From positions 20,244,479 to 20,308,478 of the forward strand of contig OZ017800.1 of the NCBI GenBank assembly GCA_963969395.1: a stretch of 64,000 bases of DNA, written 5' to 3'. The notes below the pieces were generated by a model. It was not told where the DNA came from. It did no database searches and saw only the letters and a list, made by a program, of their open reading frames with translations. Positions 48,757 through 61,957 of the stretch are shown here, in pieces. Both the position numbers and the translations under genes were made by a program. How positions within the stretch are numbered: the first letter of the stretch is position 1; every line of letters begins with the position of its first letter. Source of the stretch: Pseudoscleropodium purum (taxonomy: Eukaryota > Streptophyta > Bryopsida > Hypnales > Brachytheciaceae).

Positions 48757-50656
48757 TTCAAGCCTAACTGTCCAGCACTCTGTTTGTTTGCTGCCATTTT
48801 GCATCTAGATATGAATGAAAAATTTTACATTTCTTTTTTTGGAGACGATATCATATGTCTGATACAAGTTACAGAATTTTCAAATTTTTTTTGGGAAAAT
48901 TTGAATTTATTGTGAATTTTTTAAGAAAAAAATGAAAAAAATGAATATCAAATAATAAATTTTCACTAAAAATCTGAAATTTTACTATGATTAAAAGCAC
49001 ATTGTAGTGTATAACATCATGATATAAACCAAAGTTATTTTGAAATTAGAAAATCAATGAACCATGGTTATAGGCCCAAAGTTCGTATTGCTATAAAATA
49101 TTGAAATTTACAAATTTTTCAAAATTTCCATTTGGAGTAGAAATTGCACTTGATAAGCTGAACTTCGTTAGTTGAACTAAAATTCAAAAAATATCATTTT
49201 TATGGCTAAAATTTAAATGAAGAGTAACTAGCAAGAAATTGATAAAATACACTACAAGGGTGATTCATGGATTAAGCATCTTCTTCTTTAGAAAAGTCAA
49301 TTATATCATAATGAGGAAATTTGCAATACTTTTCACTAAAAAGGTACTCAAACAATTTAAAAAAAACATAGGATGAAAAAAACTTTTTTTCATCCTATAC
49401 TCTCAAATGAAGTCATCCATTGGACACTTAGTGTCTACAACATCATTACAAAAAAGGTTAACCCTACAAGATTAACTGTAGAAAGATGTTGAAGACATTT
49501 TGTATCTTTTGGATGGTCAACTAGGCTTTTGCATATCAAAGAATGAACGATTTTCATTTGATTTTGTATGTGCAATGAACTTTATTGGTGCTATAGCTAC
49601 ATCATTGAATTAAATTCAAGGCATTTTAGTTGTTTTTTATATGGAGTAGTTTAGCCAAAAAAATGATACAAAAATCAAAGTTATGCTTAAAAAGTTGTAG
49701 CTCTTAATGTTCAAAATTTAAATAGAAGGGTAGATCAAGCAAGAACTAGACCCTTAACTTTCCCCAATGATTTCAAGCCTAATTGTCTATTACTTTGTTT
49801 GTTGCCATTTTGCAACTAGATATGAATGAAATTTTTTTAATTTATTTCTTAGAGATGAAATCATATGCCTATTACAAGTTATAAAATTTTCAAATTTTGT
49901 GGGAAAATTTTAAATTATTATGAATTTTTTGGAAAAAATGAATTAAATTCATATCAAATAATAAATTTATTTTCAAAATGTGAAATTTTCACTATATATT
50001 TATATTATACTATATAACATCATGATATAAAATAGAGGCACCATCTTATTCTAAAATTAGAAAATCAATTAACCATGGTTAGAGGCCCAAAATTCATATT
50101 GCAATAAAATATTGCAATTTTCAAAATTTTCAATTAGAATACAAACTGCACTTGATAAACTTCATTTCATTAGTTGAACTCAAATTCAAAAATTATAATT
50201 TTTATGGCTGAAATTTATATTAAGAGTAACTAGCAAGAAATTGCTAAAATACTTTGCTACTATTGCTAGGGTGATCATGGATTAAAAGCATCTTCTTCTT
50301 TAGAAAAGTCAAAAATATTATAATGAGGACATTTGCAATACTAATCACTAAAAATATATTCAAGCAAAATTTTAAAAATATTGGATAATTTTTTTTCTAA
50401 TCCTACAAGCTTTGGTGATGTTATCCACTAGACACTTAGTATCCGCAACAATATTACAAGGTCCACCCTTAAGGGATGATGAGGATGTTTTGTATCCTTT
50501 AAATAGTTAATCAAGCTTTGTGCATCTTGAAAAATGGATGATTTTCATCTGATTTTGTGTGTGCAACTTTATTAATGCTATGGCTACACCATTGAGTAAA
50601 TTCAAGGCATTTTAGTTTGTTTTTAAATTTTACATGGGTTAGTCTAGCAAAAAAAC
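48757..50656 (+). repeat. Diverged direct duplication, two units of about 0.9 kb
   Basis: 48,757-49,664 and 49,770-50,656 match in order along their whole length (TTTGCCATTTTGCA-type, GCATCTTCTTCTTTAGAAAAGTC, TTCAAGGCATTTTAGTT phrases). Both contain GACACTTAGT near their 3' ends. Non-coding; a third fragment appears at about 51,300-51,400. Confidence 0.75.
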
Positions 50657-50961
50657 TAGTATACTCTTGAAGGTTGTTATTTTGAGAGCTTAGGAGCATG
50701 AGTGCATGAGTCTAGAAGACTATACACCTATGTTATAGGTGCCTATATTATAAAAACCTTCCATAATTATTAATAGCATAACTATAATATAAATATCTAT
50801 ATTATAGGTGTTTATATATTATAAGCACCTTCAATGATTGCAATATATCTACTTATATATATGCTCAAAGCTCACATATTTGCATTTTCATGCCTACATA
50901 CTAACACCATTGGTATACTATTTAGTGTATTTGAATACCTAACTTGAGCAATTTTCCTTAA

Positions 50962-51400
50962 CCCCTAAAGTTTTTATGTCCCCTTGGGAGACAAAATGGT
51001 TTTTAGGTAGGCTTATTTGGGTACAATTTTGGTCTAACTTGACTTTCTTGAAATTTTTTCCAAGCATATATAACTACAAGAATTTTTTATGTAAAAGGAA
51101 TTTTGTTAAAATAGCATCATTTTGCAACTTTGGAACATTTTATAGTTTAGAGTGCACAGTCTAAAATCTATAACAATTTTAGATGTTTGAAATTTATATC
51201 AATCCTAGATGACACTTTTGTGGTTTAAACCACATGGTTTTAAATGGCATCTGGAATACCACCATTGTAATGAAATTTCCCATATGCATATATTTTTCAC
51301 AAAAACTAGAGTTGTGCTTAAAAATTTATAGCACTAAATGTTTAAATTTTAGGTTGAAGGGTAAGTCTTACAAGAGCTAGAGCCTTGAGTTTTGCCTTGT
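50962..51400 (+). mobile_element. Left end of a TTAA-flanked element (truncated)
   Basis: TTAA at 50,958-50,961 is followed by CCCCTAAAG and then about 100 bp resembling the start of E3 (GTCCCCTTGGGAGACAAA against GTCCCCTCAAGTGACAAA). No matching right end was seen; the end coordinate is only a limit. Confidence 0.5.
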
Positions 51401-52319
51401 GTAGGTAAGATCCATCATGGTTTGGTCCAACACGGAGCAATGCATGGAGGATCCCACTTAGCAAGTTGCTAGACATCCTTCAATTGTTGTCTCCTTTGAC
51501 TATCAAATAGAGATATCCATGCCCTATAGTTCATTGAAAGGTTGTAGTCTAGTAGTGACACAAACATACGGGGAGCCATGGGGCAATTGTCATGAAGTGC
51601 CAAAAGTTTTGGATGTGAAGGTTGTTGTTTCCATTTTCATTTCAGTTGCAAGTGCATTCAATGTGATTCAAGACCAACAATTCCACAATTCAATTTGAAC
51701 TTGAAATTACATTGATTCATATTATTCTTTACTACCTTTCAAGTATGCATAAGAAGTCTTCAATTTCCAATTGAAGAGCTTTGCTTGACAAAAGCCAATC
51801 AATCTTTGCAACTCTTAATTTGAATATGTACATGAATTGAAGCTACATTTGCTAAAAATCACACCATAAAAACTCTCCTACACCTTTAGTCATTGCCACA
51901 CAAACTTGTCACACAACCTCAATATCAATACAATTTAGTTGCTTACTCATCAATTCTTCACCTACTAGACTCATCATGCTAAAAAAATGAGCATCAAAAG
52001 CATTTCTAAAACTCACACATAGGAATTTCTTGTCCTACTTCAATTTATCAAAATGTAATAGAAAAAATGTAGACACAAATTATAAGAGATCTTGGGTGTA
52101 GTACTGTAGTAAAAAACTTCTAATAGAGGAGAAGATACATGAAAGTTTGTGATAGACATTAATGTACATTGTAGCACTTTTGAAAAACAATGAGGAGAAA
52201 GAGTACAAGATTGAAAGGAATTGAGGTACTTATTCTCCCTTCACTTTTTCTACTCTAATACTATTTGTCGACTCAATTTCTAATGCTTATCCCTCCATTG
52301 AATTAGCAGATTGCATAGG
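51401..52319. other. Intergenic DNA, no gene seen
   Basis: Slightly GC-richer at 51.41-51.6 kb. No frame or RNA gene recognised. Confidence 0.4.
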
Positions 52320-52900
52320 ATAGATTGCCTATAAAGATGAGCTTGTATATTATAAGTGCAAATTCCTAGCATAACTCCTAGAGATTGGCCTCAAATGTTT
52401 TAGAAACATTGATGCAATGTAAATCAACTTATCAAATACTCATATATAAATTGTTCACCTTGATATATGATGTTTTTGCAACTTTGGTAGACATTTCCTA
52501 CTTCTAACTTTCTAACTTTTAGCAACATAACCTAGAAATTGGCATAGCTGGCTTCCCCCTAGCATAAATAATGAACAATCACTTCAAATGTCTTGAAAAT
52601 TTGTCACCATGTAGATCAACTAGTCAAATATTCACATTTGAATTTTCATCTTCATATAAAATTTTGTTCAACTTTGATGGACATATATCCTCACTATTGA
52701 TTTTTTGTCCTTTCCAAAGATGATTAAAAGTTCCAATATAATTAACTTCAATCTAGCCTACCTCATGGAAAGTCTTTCCAAATGGTTCAAAACTTTGCCA
52801 TGGTAACAATCAACTTTTCAACTATTCATGTATGAAATTCCATTCTAATCCAAGATACTATACAATTTTAGTAGACATTTCTTCACTACTAATTTTTTGC
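52320..52900. repeat. Decayed tandem repeat, three units of about 195 bp
   Basis: A phrase of the type GTAGACATTTCxTCACT recurs near 52,481, 52,676 and 52,869, and CTAGCATAA/CTAGCCTAC phrases precede each at matching distance. The units are strongly diverged. Confidence 0.5.
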
Positions 52901-54720
52901 TTGGTAACAATCTCCACACCCACAGTTGAATTTTGTACATAATTCATAGGTTCCAAATTCATTATAACCGAGTTTTTAACACAAGGTAAATAATAACTTA
53001 AAAAAATATATCCTCTAGGTTTCATAACCAAATCATAAAAATTCAATAAGATTGAAACTTCCAAATAAATCCCTATTGGATTTCAAACACCTTTACTTTG
53101 ACACCTCATATCTCCATTTCTATGAGGGATTTAAATTTTAAATTTAGTATTTTAGTAGATTACCTTGTCAAAAATCAATATCCCAAATATTGCCATGATC
53201 CAACATTTGATTCAAACATGAACCAAATCTTCTTACATCAATGCTTCCTTCAAAAATAAATTTTCTCAAACTTACAATTTAGTACCTTAAGTGTATCCTA
53301 CACTTCTAAACCACCAAGAATCAATGGAAAGACAAGGGACCAACCTTTACCTTTAAGTAGCCAATCCAATTCTAAAAGGCTAACTAATAGCTAACCTTAC
53401 CCCCATTTATTTAGCTACTAACCAACCAATTATCAACCAACTAACACTAACTCCTAACACTATTGTAGAATGTGGTCTTTTATTTTTGAAATTTTGCTTA
53501 AAACCAATTGGCAGTTTTGGGATGTAACTTGGTTAAATTAGCCTATTGGTTGTGAAGAAGGCTAGTTATTTGGTGCCAAATCGAAATGGAGTCTGAATGA
53601 GTTAGTTGTGTATTTTCAATTGGATGTCATATGAATTGAGATGGTAAAGGTTGTAAAGCCAAAGTTCCTAGTTGGATTAGAATTGATGTTAAGTAGACAT
53701 TTAGGTACTTCCCAAGTTGGTCTTTGCACTCACAATTGAGAGAACCTAGATAATGCAAGTCTAGCCACCAAAATAGGCTATTTTGTTTGTAATTTCGTAC
53801 AATTTAATATGAAACGAAGTTAAGTTGCATAATTAGAAGTGTCTTGTATTGATTTGTGATTGAAATTTATTGTGAGTGTGTGTAAGTTGTTATTTGTTGA
53901 GCATGTGGATATAATTGAGTGTGTGCAGTTTGTGGCATGGTTATAAAATTAGTTAATAAGTTATAGAAAATTTGATGTTTGTAATTGGAAGGAGAATATG
54001 CTAATTAGAATTACCATGTTTGGATAATGTTTTTCATTTATGTTGTTATAGCATGGTGTATGGAGTATCCAGTTTGAGTGTAAAAGAATTGAATGTGTGA
54101 GACTATTGAATTAAACCCTTTAGTGACCGGTTGACTACTTTTTGGTTGAATTTTGGATTCTTTGTCTTTTATAGCTCTCAATATAGGGTATTTGAAAAAC
54201 CCCAAAGAGTAACACAAATAGAGCTTTAGCATGTGCTCCAAACAAATTTAGTTTCAAAGAATTTTGTGTAGTAACAAGATAGTTGTATTTGCCCAAAGAC
54301 AAGAAGGATGACCTAAATCATACCTTCTAAGTCACATACATATTCAGCAACTGATGTGATTTTATTTGAAATTGATGCCTAAGAACAATATAAATGTTGC
54401 CTAGCAACCTCATGAATTGTGGAGACATGTTTCAAAAGTTATAGGCAATAATATATCATATTGCTTCAATTGAAGGCTATTTCAATGCATCGCACTTTGA
54501 AGACCACTCACAACAAATTGCACCAGTCCGATCATGTTCATTTTTTGTTCTTATCATGAATAAAGCCTATGACATCAATTCCCATGGCCTAATCTAGAAT
54601 TACTTCCTTGGGGTAGTGATGAAATTTTCCTTTTCCAAATTTGTATTCGAAAACTATGCTCGCCCCTCAAATCAACCACAATCACTAAAGGGTTAAAATA
54701 AAGTTGATGTAACTTATGCA
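52901..54720. other. AT-rich intergenic DNA
   Basis: Short frames only, none recognised. A CTAAC-rich stretch lies at about 53,370-53,460. Confidence 0.4.
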
Positions 54721-54990
54721 AGGTAGGTACTCCCCAAACTCCCACTATTTTCTACTGAGCCTATTTATCTATTATTAAATTGGTCAGATTTTCATATTTT
54801 GTTGTTGGCAAGTGAAATGAGGTTTCAACACACTAGAGAACATAGCATTTGGATTTTGTATGCAAAAGTTAAGGAACAAACTTTGATTCTAAAAGTGTTT
54901 CTTCTACATAGGTATAGAACTAACTTAGGAGATGTACAAGTAGTATAGATGGTGATCTAAGGTCAGTGGCACAATTGAATGTACCTACCT
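54721..54990 (-). mobile_element. TA-flanked MITE (AGGTAGGTAC family), copy 3
   Basis: Ends AGGTAGGTAC (54,721-54,730) and GTACCTACCT (54,981-54,990) are perfect inverted repeats. The body matches copies at 8,172 and 59,846 in reverse orientation. TA follows on the right; the left flank reads CA, probably mutated. 270 bp. Confidence 0.8.
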
Positions 54991-55105
54991 TAATTGTGTG
55001 AATGTAGAAACTTGTACAAGAATGTGTATTGAAATGGTCTATGGAATGGAATGAATTTAAATGTGCATGTGTAAGAGAATTAATAATGAATTAATGAGTG
55101 TTGTA

Positions 55106-55395
55106 AGGTAGTATGTTGTTAAAGCAACTTTTTAAGAGCTAATTGCATTTTTGAGGAAGCTAAATTCTTTAAAATAATTTTCAATAAATTTTTGTAGGAA
55201 GAAAAATGGAATTGGCATCTAACGCAATTCGTTTGATATTTTTTTGGACCTTCTTGGAATTAGTTACTAATTTTTGAAGTTGAAAACCAATAGTCACTGA
55301 TGAAATGTACACTTTTGGTACATTGAAGAAAGCAAAGTATACCTCTATGTTAGATGTTGCTTTTAGAGCTAGGTTGCATTTGGAGCATCCTACCT
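55106..55395 (+). mobile_element. TA-flanked MITE of a second type
   Basis: AGGTAGTATG and CATCCTACCT are inverted repeats with one mismatch, bounded by TA at 55,104-55,105 and 55,396-55,397. The 290-bp body is unlike the first type but related to 42,914-43,190. Confidence 0.65.
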
Positions 55396-55516
55396 TATGT
55401 GTGAGAATATCAAGAAATTATTAACGTGAGTAGGGATTGTATCCAACGTAATGAGAAATATTCTATGATTTTAAATTAGAGAGTTAAGAGGATGAATAGA
55501 GTGTGAGCAGAATTAC

Positions 55517-55922
55517 TATAGTCAAGCCATCCATAACCGATCAAATAAGCAGTTCTAGATATGATTTGGACTAGTGTAAGATGAACCAAATATTTTTAGA
55601 GGTCAAAGGAAAGAAATGACAAGGATTGCAAAAGTTTTGGTAATTTTATTACTTGAATTGTAATTACTATAAATTTTGAAAGGCAAAAAGTGCATCAGAC
55701 CCATTGCTAATCTCTAAATCTTAACAATTCTAATCATTCAAAAACTACTGTCTTACTCAATGCTTTCTGCTTTTTTACTCACTACTTTGAAACATGTGCC
55801 ATGAATCTATTAGTCCCAATCTTAAAAAGGAGAAAAAACTTAATTCTAGCTATGGTTGAAAATAAATCAGTCTATAAGTTGATTATTGGGCCCTCATCAA
55901 GAATGGGTGTCTCTACCTTATA
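55517..55922 (-). repeat. Dispersed 0.4-kb repeat (inverted copy of 29.5-30.0 kb)
   Basis: Reverse complement of 29,548-29,958 along about 405 bp, with matching phrases throughout. Non-coding. Confidence 0.75.
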
Positions 55923-56510
55923 GCGAATTTAAAAGTCCAATTTGGAAGCCGAAAGAGAATGATTTCTAAGTGTTTTGATGTGGCGCATTTAGTAAGAGCT
56001 GAGTTTAAAATTTACAAAGTGAGTTAGGACTTAGGAATGTGATGCCAATATGAGTTTTAATAGAAGTACACAAGTTGGAGCAAAAATCCCAAATTGGTCT
56101 AAAGTTCTACCAACAAATCTTTAGAAGATCAAGTTGTTGTTGCTAGTACTAGATTATATGAACCAATTCGGAGTCAAGTTGTCTCTATAAGGTCAGAAGG
56201 TGAAGCAATTGGTTGAAAAAGAAGAATTCCAAGTTAGAATAACAAAAGAGAATAAAAGAGTTGATTCATAAGCTAATGTTTCCTTTTCCCTTGTAGCTAT
56301 TAAGAGGGGAGAATAGATTTGGAATTAGGCCTAGTTGGTCAGATTATCATATTAGAATTTTTTATTGTGCTTACATGTAGGATTAAAGTTTTTCTAATTT
56401 ATCTAAATCCCTATTTTTCATTCTTCTTGGAACGTATTCTTTATACCAGGGTTTGTTTTTGTATTGGTAATTTTAAAACTCCAATCCACAACTAAATCCA
56501 CACTCTAATA

Positions 56511-57055
56511 AGGTAAACCTGCCTATGACAGGCAGAATGGCTGATCTGTCCTATTGCCATTGACAAAAAGAATCTGATTTTTTTTTGTACAAAGACAAAT
56601 GTGAGAAATGAAGGAAGCAACTAGAATTTTATTTTTTCGACAAAATATGAATTTTTTGTGAATTTTCGAAGTTTGCTGTCCAGTTTGCCCAAAAAAGTCT
56701 GTAGACTACCCCAAATCAGCAGAAAAGTGTTTCCATGATGGTCATCTTACCACCCAAAGCAGTCATAACATTCTTTAACATGGTTACAAGATTTCCTAAC
56801 ATGGATATGACATAAAGAAATTAAAAAATAACTTTTTACTAACAGTTTACACTAGAAAGGTGTCAATGTTCTATCACAGTTATTAATAACTCCATAACCA
56901 TATTCCAAGGCTTTGATGACAACTAAAAATCAACCTAATGTAGTCTTAATTCTATTTTTAAGAAAAAGTTTCTCATGGGTTGATGGAAGACTGTAATGGG
57001 GGAGTTCCCTAGGTGCCTGTCATGGGGGATTTGCCTGTCATAGGCAGGTTTACCT
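56511..57055. mobile_element. Mariner-type non-autonomous element with perfect 24-bp TIRs
   Basis: AGGTAAACCTGCCTATGA and six more bases (56,511-56,534) are matched perfectly by the complementary end at 57,032-57,055. TA at 56,509-56,510 and 57,056-57,057 gives the target duplication. 545 bp, non-coding. The TIR has its own palindrome (TGCCTATGACAGGCA). Exact ends suggest a fairly recent insertion. Confidence 0.88.
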
Positions 57056-57425
57056 TATAAGAAGATGCCTACTTCAATTAGTAGACAACCCACATCATAA
57101 CAATGTTAGGTAGATCTGGCCCAATCTCTTCATTGCACTATAAACTACAAACTATGGAGATATTGTATATATTTTTAAAGTAATTTTTTCATAAATTTTA
57201 TAATTAATTTTATAATTTATATAATTTAATTTTTTTATAAAATATAGATAATGTCGATGAATAGTATAATATAATTGAAATATATATAGGTACCATATGA
57301 AAAAATTGGCATAAATATTTACATATAATCAATATTTTATCATTCAAGAAGTTATTTTCAAAGGGCTATAAGAATTTTAATTTTCTTCACTTTTGAAGAC
57401 ATTTTTGAAATAGAATATATATTAA

Positions 57426-58348
57426 CCCCTAACCAACCAAATTGCATTTTTTGGCAATATAGAAATTTTGGGCAGGAATGTGTGACTAGAGATTTCTATG
57501 TTTTTGGTCCTAATTTTGATAGAAGGTGTGAATAAGGAATATCTTTCATGTGCACTAAATTTTGGGACATTTGGAAATAGGAGTCAAAAGTTATAGCCTA
57601 AATGTAGTTTGTTTCTCAACTCGGGCAATCCAAGCAGATCTGAAAAAATCATTTTTTTCAAAAATCCAAATTTGAAATTGGTTTTCTAGATTTATAAATA
57701 CGTTAGAAGCTATGAATCATTCAATTTTGATCAATGAGTCAAGAGTTATGAGGTGTTTTAGTTTGCGGGCAGTCATGGATTCTCTACCCCAAAATAAACT
57801 TTGAAGTCCTTTATTGAACTCAATTTTCAATATTTTTGGAAAAAAATTGAAAAATTAGATGAAGATTATTTATTACAACATTACAACCATTGGATTGACA
57901 TTTTTCAATTCCATAAATAAGTTGTTAATAATTTAGTATTTTGAACCATTCTCTACATCTTTCAACTTACTATTTTTTTCCTATATGTTGTACAATTTCA
58001 AATGTTCTAAAATTTTTAAACATTTAGCCAACATGCCTTGAAGAATAAATCCAAAGAGTTGCAATCATTTTGAACATTTTTTCATACAAGTGTGACCTTA
58101 TCAAGTTCAGCTGCCCGGTATTTTGCAGGGACAAAGAAAATTATTTTTGTCACTTCAAATGCTAATATCTTGCAATCTACACGGTAGAAATTTTTGAAAT
58201 TTTTACCACATCTTTTCAAACTAGTGTACTACAAGATCCTATGGTTACGTGTGTCCAAAAATGTGTTTTTTAAAATTTTGAAGCTTGTATAAGAATTGGC
58301 AGTTTTTGGAACATTTTTGGCAAAAACATAGTCAAGGAACTTTAGAGG
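57426..58348 (+). mobile_element. TTAA-flanked non-autonomous element E2 (piggyBac-type)
   Basis: TTAA at 57,422-57,425 and 58,349-58,352 bounds 923 bp that begin CCCCTAA and end CTTTAGAGG. It matches E1 (32,406-33,326) colinearly (TATCTTTCATGTGCACTAAAT, GTTTGTTTCTCAACTCGGG). No coding capacity. Confidence 0.8.
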
Positions 58349-58352
58349 TTAA

Positions 58353-59845
58353 ATGAACTTTTTTCAGTTGAACTTCATTGCATTCAAAATCAAGTACTAT
58401 GTGAACTAATATCAAATGTTTGACTTTGAAAATGTTGTCAAGTTAAACTATTAGCCCATCATTTGAAAGGTGACAATTAATTATATTAATTTGTTATATA
58501 TACAAAAGTATAAAATGAGGACAACCATCATTTGTTATCTTTGAAAATTTTGAATCATTACAAATTAACAAATAAAAAAGTTTGTCTTCCTTGTTGATTA
58601 TAGAAGAACTTCTAATAAATAACACTCTTTACAGCAATAAACCTCTCTAAATTAATATTGATTGCTAATCTCGGACCAGCTTGCATACAACTGTTGTGAA
58701 TGCAAATGACCGTTACTAATGTAATAAACATCTCTATTGTTATGTGTAAGACTAGTCTTGACCTAGGTTTTTATAGAAATTCTATTATACTTGATTTATC
58801 TTGTTTGTGTATGTGACATTAATTTTTGAAGGTTATATCATTTGTAAAATAGTAAAATTAGTGTATACTAAGATACTAATATATTGTATTAATATTTTTT
58901 TATATAATATTTTGTATTTACACTAATTTTGCATCCACATAAATAGTACAAATCAATCTAGTCACCATTTGAACTTTGAATTTTCATACACTTGATTTGT
59001 AATAGGGAACTTGACTCTTTATAGAGTACTCCAATACAAAAATAAAAACTCAATCATTGGAAAAAATATGAAACGCTTACTATAGCTTCAAATCATATTT
59101 CTTTTAGTGAAGAATATTCTATAAGTTCACCATACTTCTTTATTTAGAAGTTTGAATTTGTAGGGAATGTACTTCAATAGAAAAATGGATTTTGAAAATG
59201 TTTTGTACTTTAAAAAATCTTGGAAACCATAACTTGGAATATAAAGAGCTACAAAATTTTTTTTTTCATATTATTGAAGGAAAGAAAATTTTGAAAGCAT
59301 TTTGTTTTTGACATCCTTAGAGGGTTAGAAACTTATCTCCACTCCCAAAATCAAAATGATAAAACAAATCTTTTATTTGTATGGAATTAGAATTTGAAAA
59401 TATTTCTATAGAAAGAATTTTTTTAATTCATTGTAAATAGATATCAACATTATAAATTTGGACTTTGGATGATCTAAACAACCCTAAATATCTCCAATTC
59501 ATAGCTATGTCAAAATTTGTTGTTGACTTGGATGATAATGCAAATTTGGCAATTCAATAGGAAGTTTTAACAAGTTTGGAAACAACCACCATTTCTTTTT
59601 ATCTTGAATTGGTGGTATTTAGTTAATTTTTAATCATCCAATGTCCAAATTTGGAATTTTTAAATTTATTTTATGTAATTTAAAAAAAATACTTTCAATA
59701 AAAATATTCTCAGGTGCTAGTTCCATATGAAATAAAAGATTCATTTGACTATTTTGATGGGTTGGAGTGGAGAATGATGCTTGGCTTATAAGTTGAAATT
59801 GTGACCAAAATTCATCCATTTGCACCTGTGCAAATAATGCATATA
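58353..59845. other. AT-rich intergenic DNA
   Basis: No gene, RNA gene or clear repeat end recognised. Confidence 0.45.
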
Positions 59846-60117
59846 AAGTAGGTACACCCAAATGTGCCATTGATCTTAAACCACCATCTACTCTATGTGT
59901 ACATCTCCAAAGTCAGTTCTGTACCTATGTAAAAAAATGCTTTTAGAACCAAACTTTGTTCCTTAATAACTTTTGCATACAGTATCCAAATGTCATGTTA
60001 TCTGGTGTTTTGGAACCTCCTTTCACTTGCCAACAAGAACATATGAAAATCTGACTAGTTTAATAATAGCAAAATAGGTTCAGTAGCAAAAAGTGACGGT
60101 TTGGGGAGTACCTACCT
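59846..60117 (+). mobile_element. TA-flanked MITE (AGGTAGGTAC family), copy 4
   Basis: AAGTAGGTAC (one mismatch) and GTACCTACCT are inverted ends bounded by TA at 59,844-59,845 and 60,118-60,119. It has the same length (272 bp) as copy 1 at 8,172 and is colinear with it. Confidence 0.8.
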
Positions 60118-60119
60118 TA

Positions 60120-61957
60120 ACTGTATGTGCATGCACTTCTCAACACTGTATCACACATGATGTTGCAAGCTTAGGTCAAATCCCCAATGTGGGCTCTAAT
60201 GCAGATTCTGATGCACTAATAAGCATTGAGTTTATATTGAACAAAATCTGCACAAATCTATGAAGGATTCAGAGGCCATTGTTAACTTGTGAGCAAATCC
60301 TATCTTATTTGGCTCTTTGGAATCATCATATTAGCCACCACATTAGCACGTGTGCCACCATGACTTAGCACACTATGCAACACTGATAAAAAAATTTGGC
60401 CAAAACATTCAATAATTCATAGAAAATGCATCTAAACTTGTGAACTTGTATGCATGGGGAAATGACATTTTTGGATTTGCTACAAAAATGTGCTTGTAAA
60501 ATTTTATTTTGCATGCCTTGAAAAATCAAAAGTCAAATCAAAAGTCGAACCATGATAGTTGACCAAAATTCAAAATCACAATTTGGTTTTAAAGATTTTT
60601 AAGGGTTGGGTAGTATGTGATCTCTAAAGTTTTTCATTAACCTTGGAGTACTCCGATGTCCAATTTCTAAACGACGAATAGATTGAAATTTAGTTTTCTT
60701 TCTCAGTTCTGTTTGGATGAAAGTCATCTAATTTGTAGAGGTTCTTTATTAAGTTCTTGTCCTATCCAATGATTAAAATTTGGTGTTATTAGAGTGCATA
60801 CTTTTCTAAAATTACAAATGTAGAAGTATGTCAAGCCAAAAATTGCATTGATTTTAGTTCAAAACTTGATTTGCAAAAATGAGGTTATACATATAAAGAA
60901 CCCAAAAATTTCAAAAAATCACCATATCAAGATAACCTCATTTCAAATCCATTCCAACAAGCTTCACTGAAAAAATGATAATATTTTATTTGTAATTGAA
61001 TTTAGAAGGAATTTCCCTTTCAAAATTTATAAAAAAAATATTGGTGATAGCACTAGTGAATCTAACCATGTGGATAGAATCTACAACTTTTATTTGTATG
61101 TCAATTCCAAAATTTCTTCCAAATAGCACTTAATAACAATTTTTCCCAAATCATCAATTTTGGAAATGGATTCAAACGTTTAGGGGTTAATCAATATGGT
61201 TTGGAGATCTTTCAATATGTCAAAGTGCCTTATTTATAGATATAATTTATTTATTCATAGAAATTCATGAGCATTATATAATAAAGCTCCTAATGATCAT
61301 CTTCTTCATGGCAAGCTTTGATTTATTTGTTTCTTATAATTATTACAAAAGTTATAATTTTTTTGGTTTTGAGAGAAAATTTTGGTATTTTAATTAACAA
61401 ATAAATCATGAAGTCTATGGTGTCAAATTAGGAAACAAAAAGAAATTCTACAATCTTCTAGTCAATTCATTTCTAAGAGAAAAACAACAACATTATAAGT
61501 GGTTAAAGCAAAAAATTATGTAGCTTCCCATTGTCCCTTGGATAGAACTACCTTTGTCCATTTGGATTCTATTGTGGCTATCCTAACATGGATGTTCCAA
61601 AGCACCCTCAAGTTTGTAGAATTGAATGAACTTCATTAGAAAATATTTCAGCCCTCTGAAAGGCTGCAAGTTTGGAACCTTCCTCCCCCCAGTGCAATTA
61701 GAGAGGATTTTAAATTGTTTTTTATTTTTTATTATTTCCAATGGAAGTAGCCGACTTGGCACTACTTGCACCACGTCAGTGCTGCATCAAATTTTGATAT
61801 TTTTAATATTAAAAAAAAAATTGTATTTGCATTGCGAAGTGCCGAAAAATACATCCTAAACAGCCTTTTGCAAGGTCCATATTTTTCCTAATGATTTCTA
61901 TATGTAACAATGACGTAATGGTGATCATCAAATTCAAGAAATTGGTCACTTTTAAAT
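60120..61957. other. AT-rich intergenic DNA with a lone TTAA-type right end
   Basis: CGTTTAGGGG followed by TTAA at 61,187-61,190 looks like the right end of a piggyBac-type element whose left end was not found. No gene seen. Confidence 0.4.
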
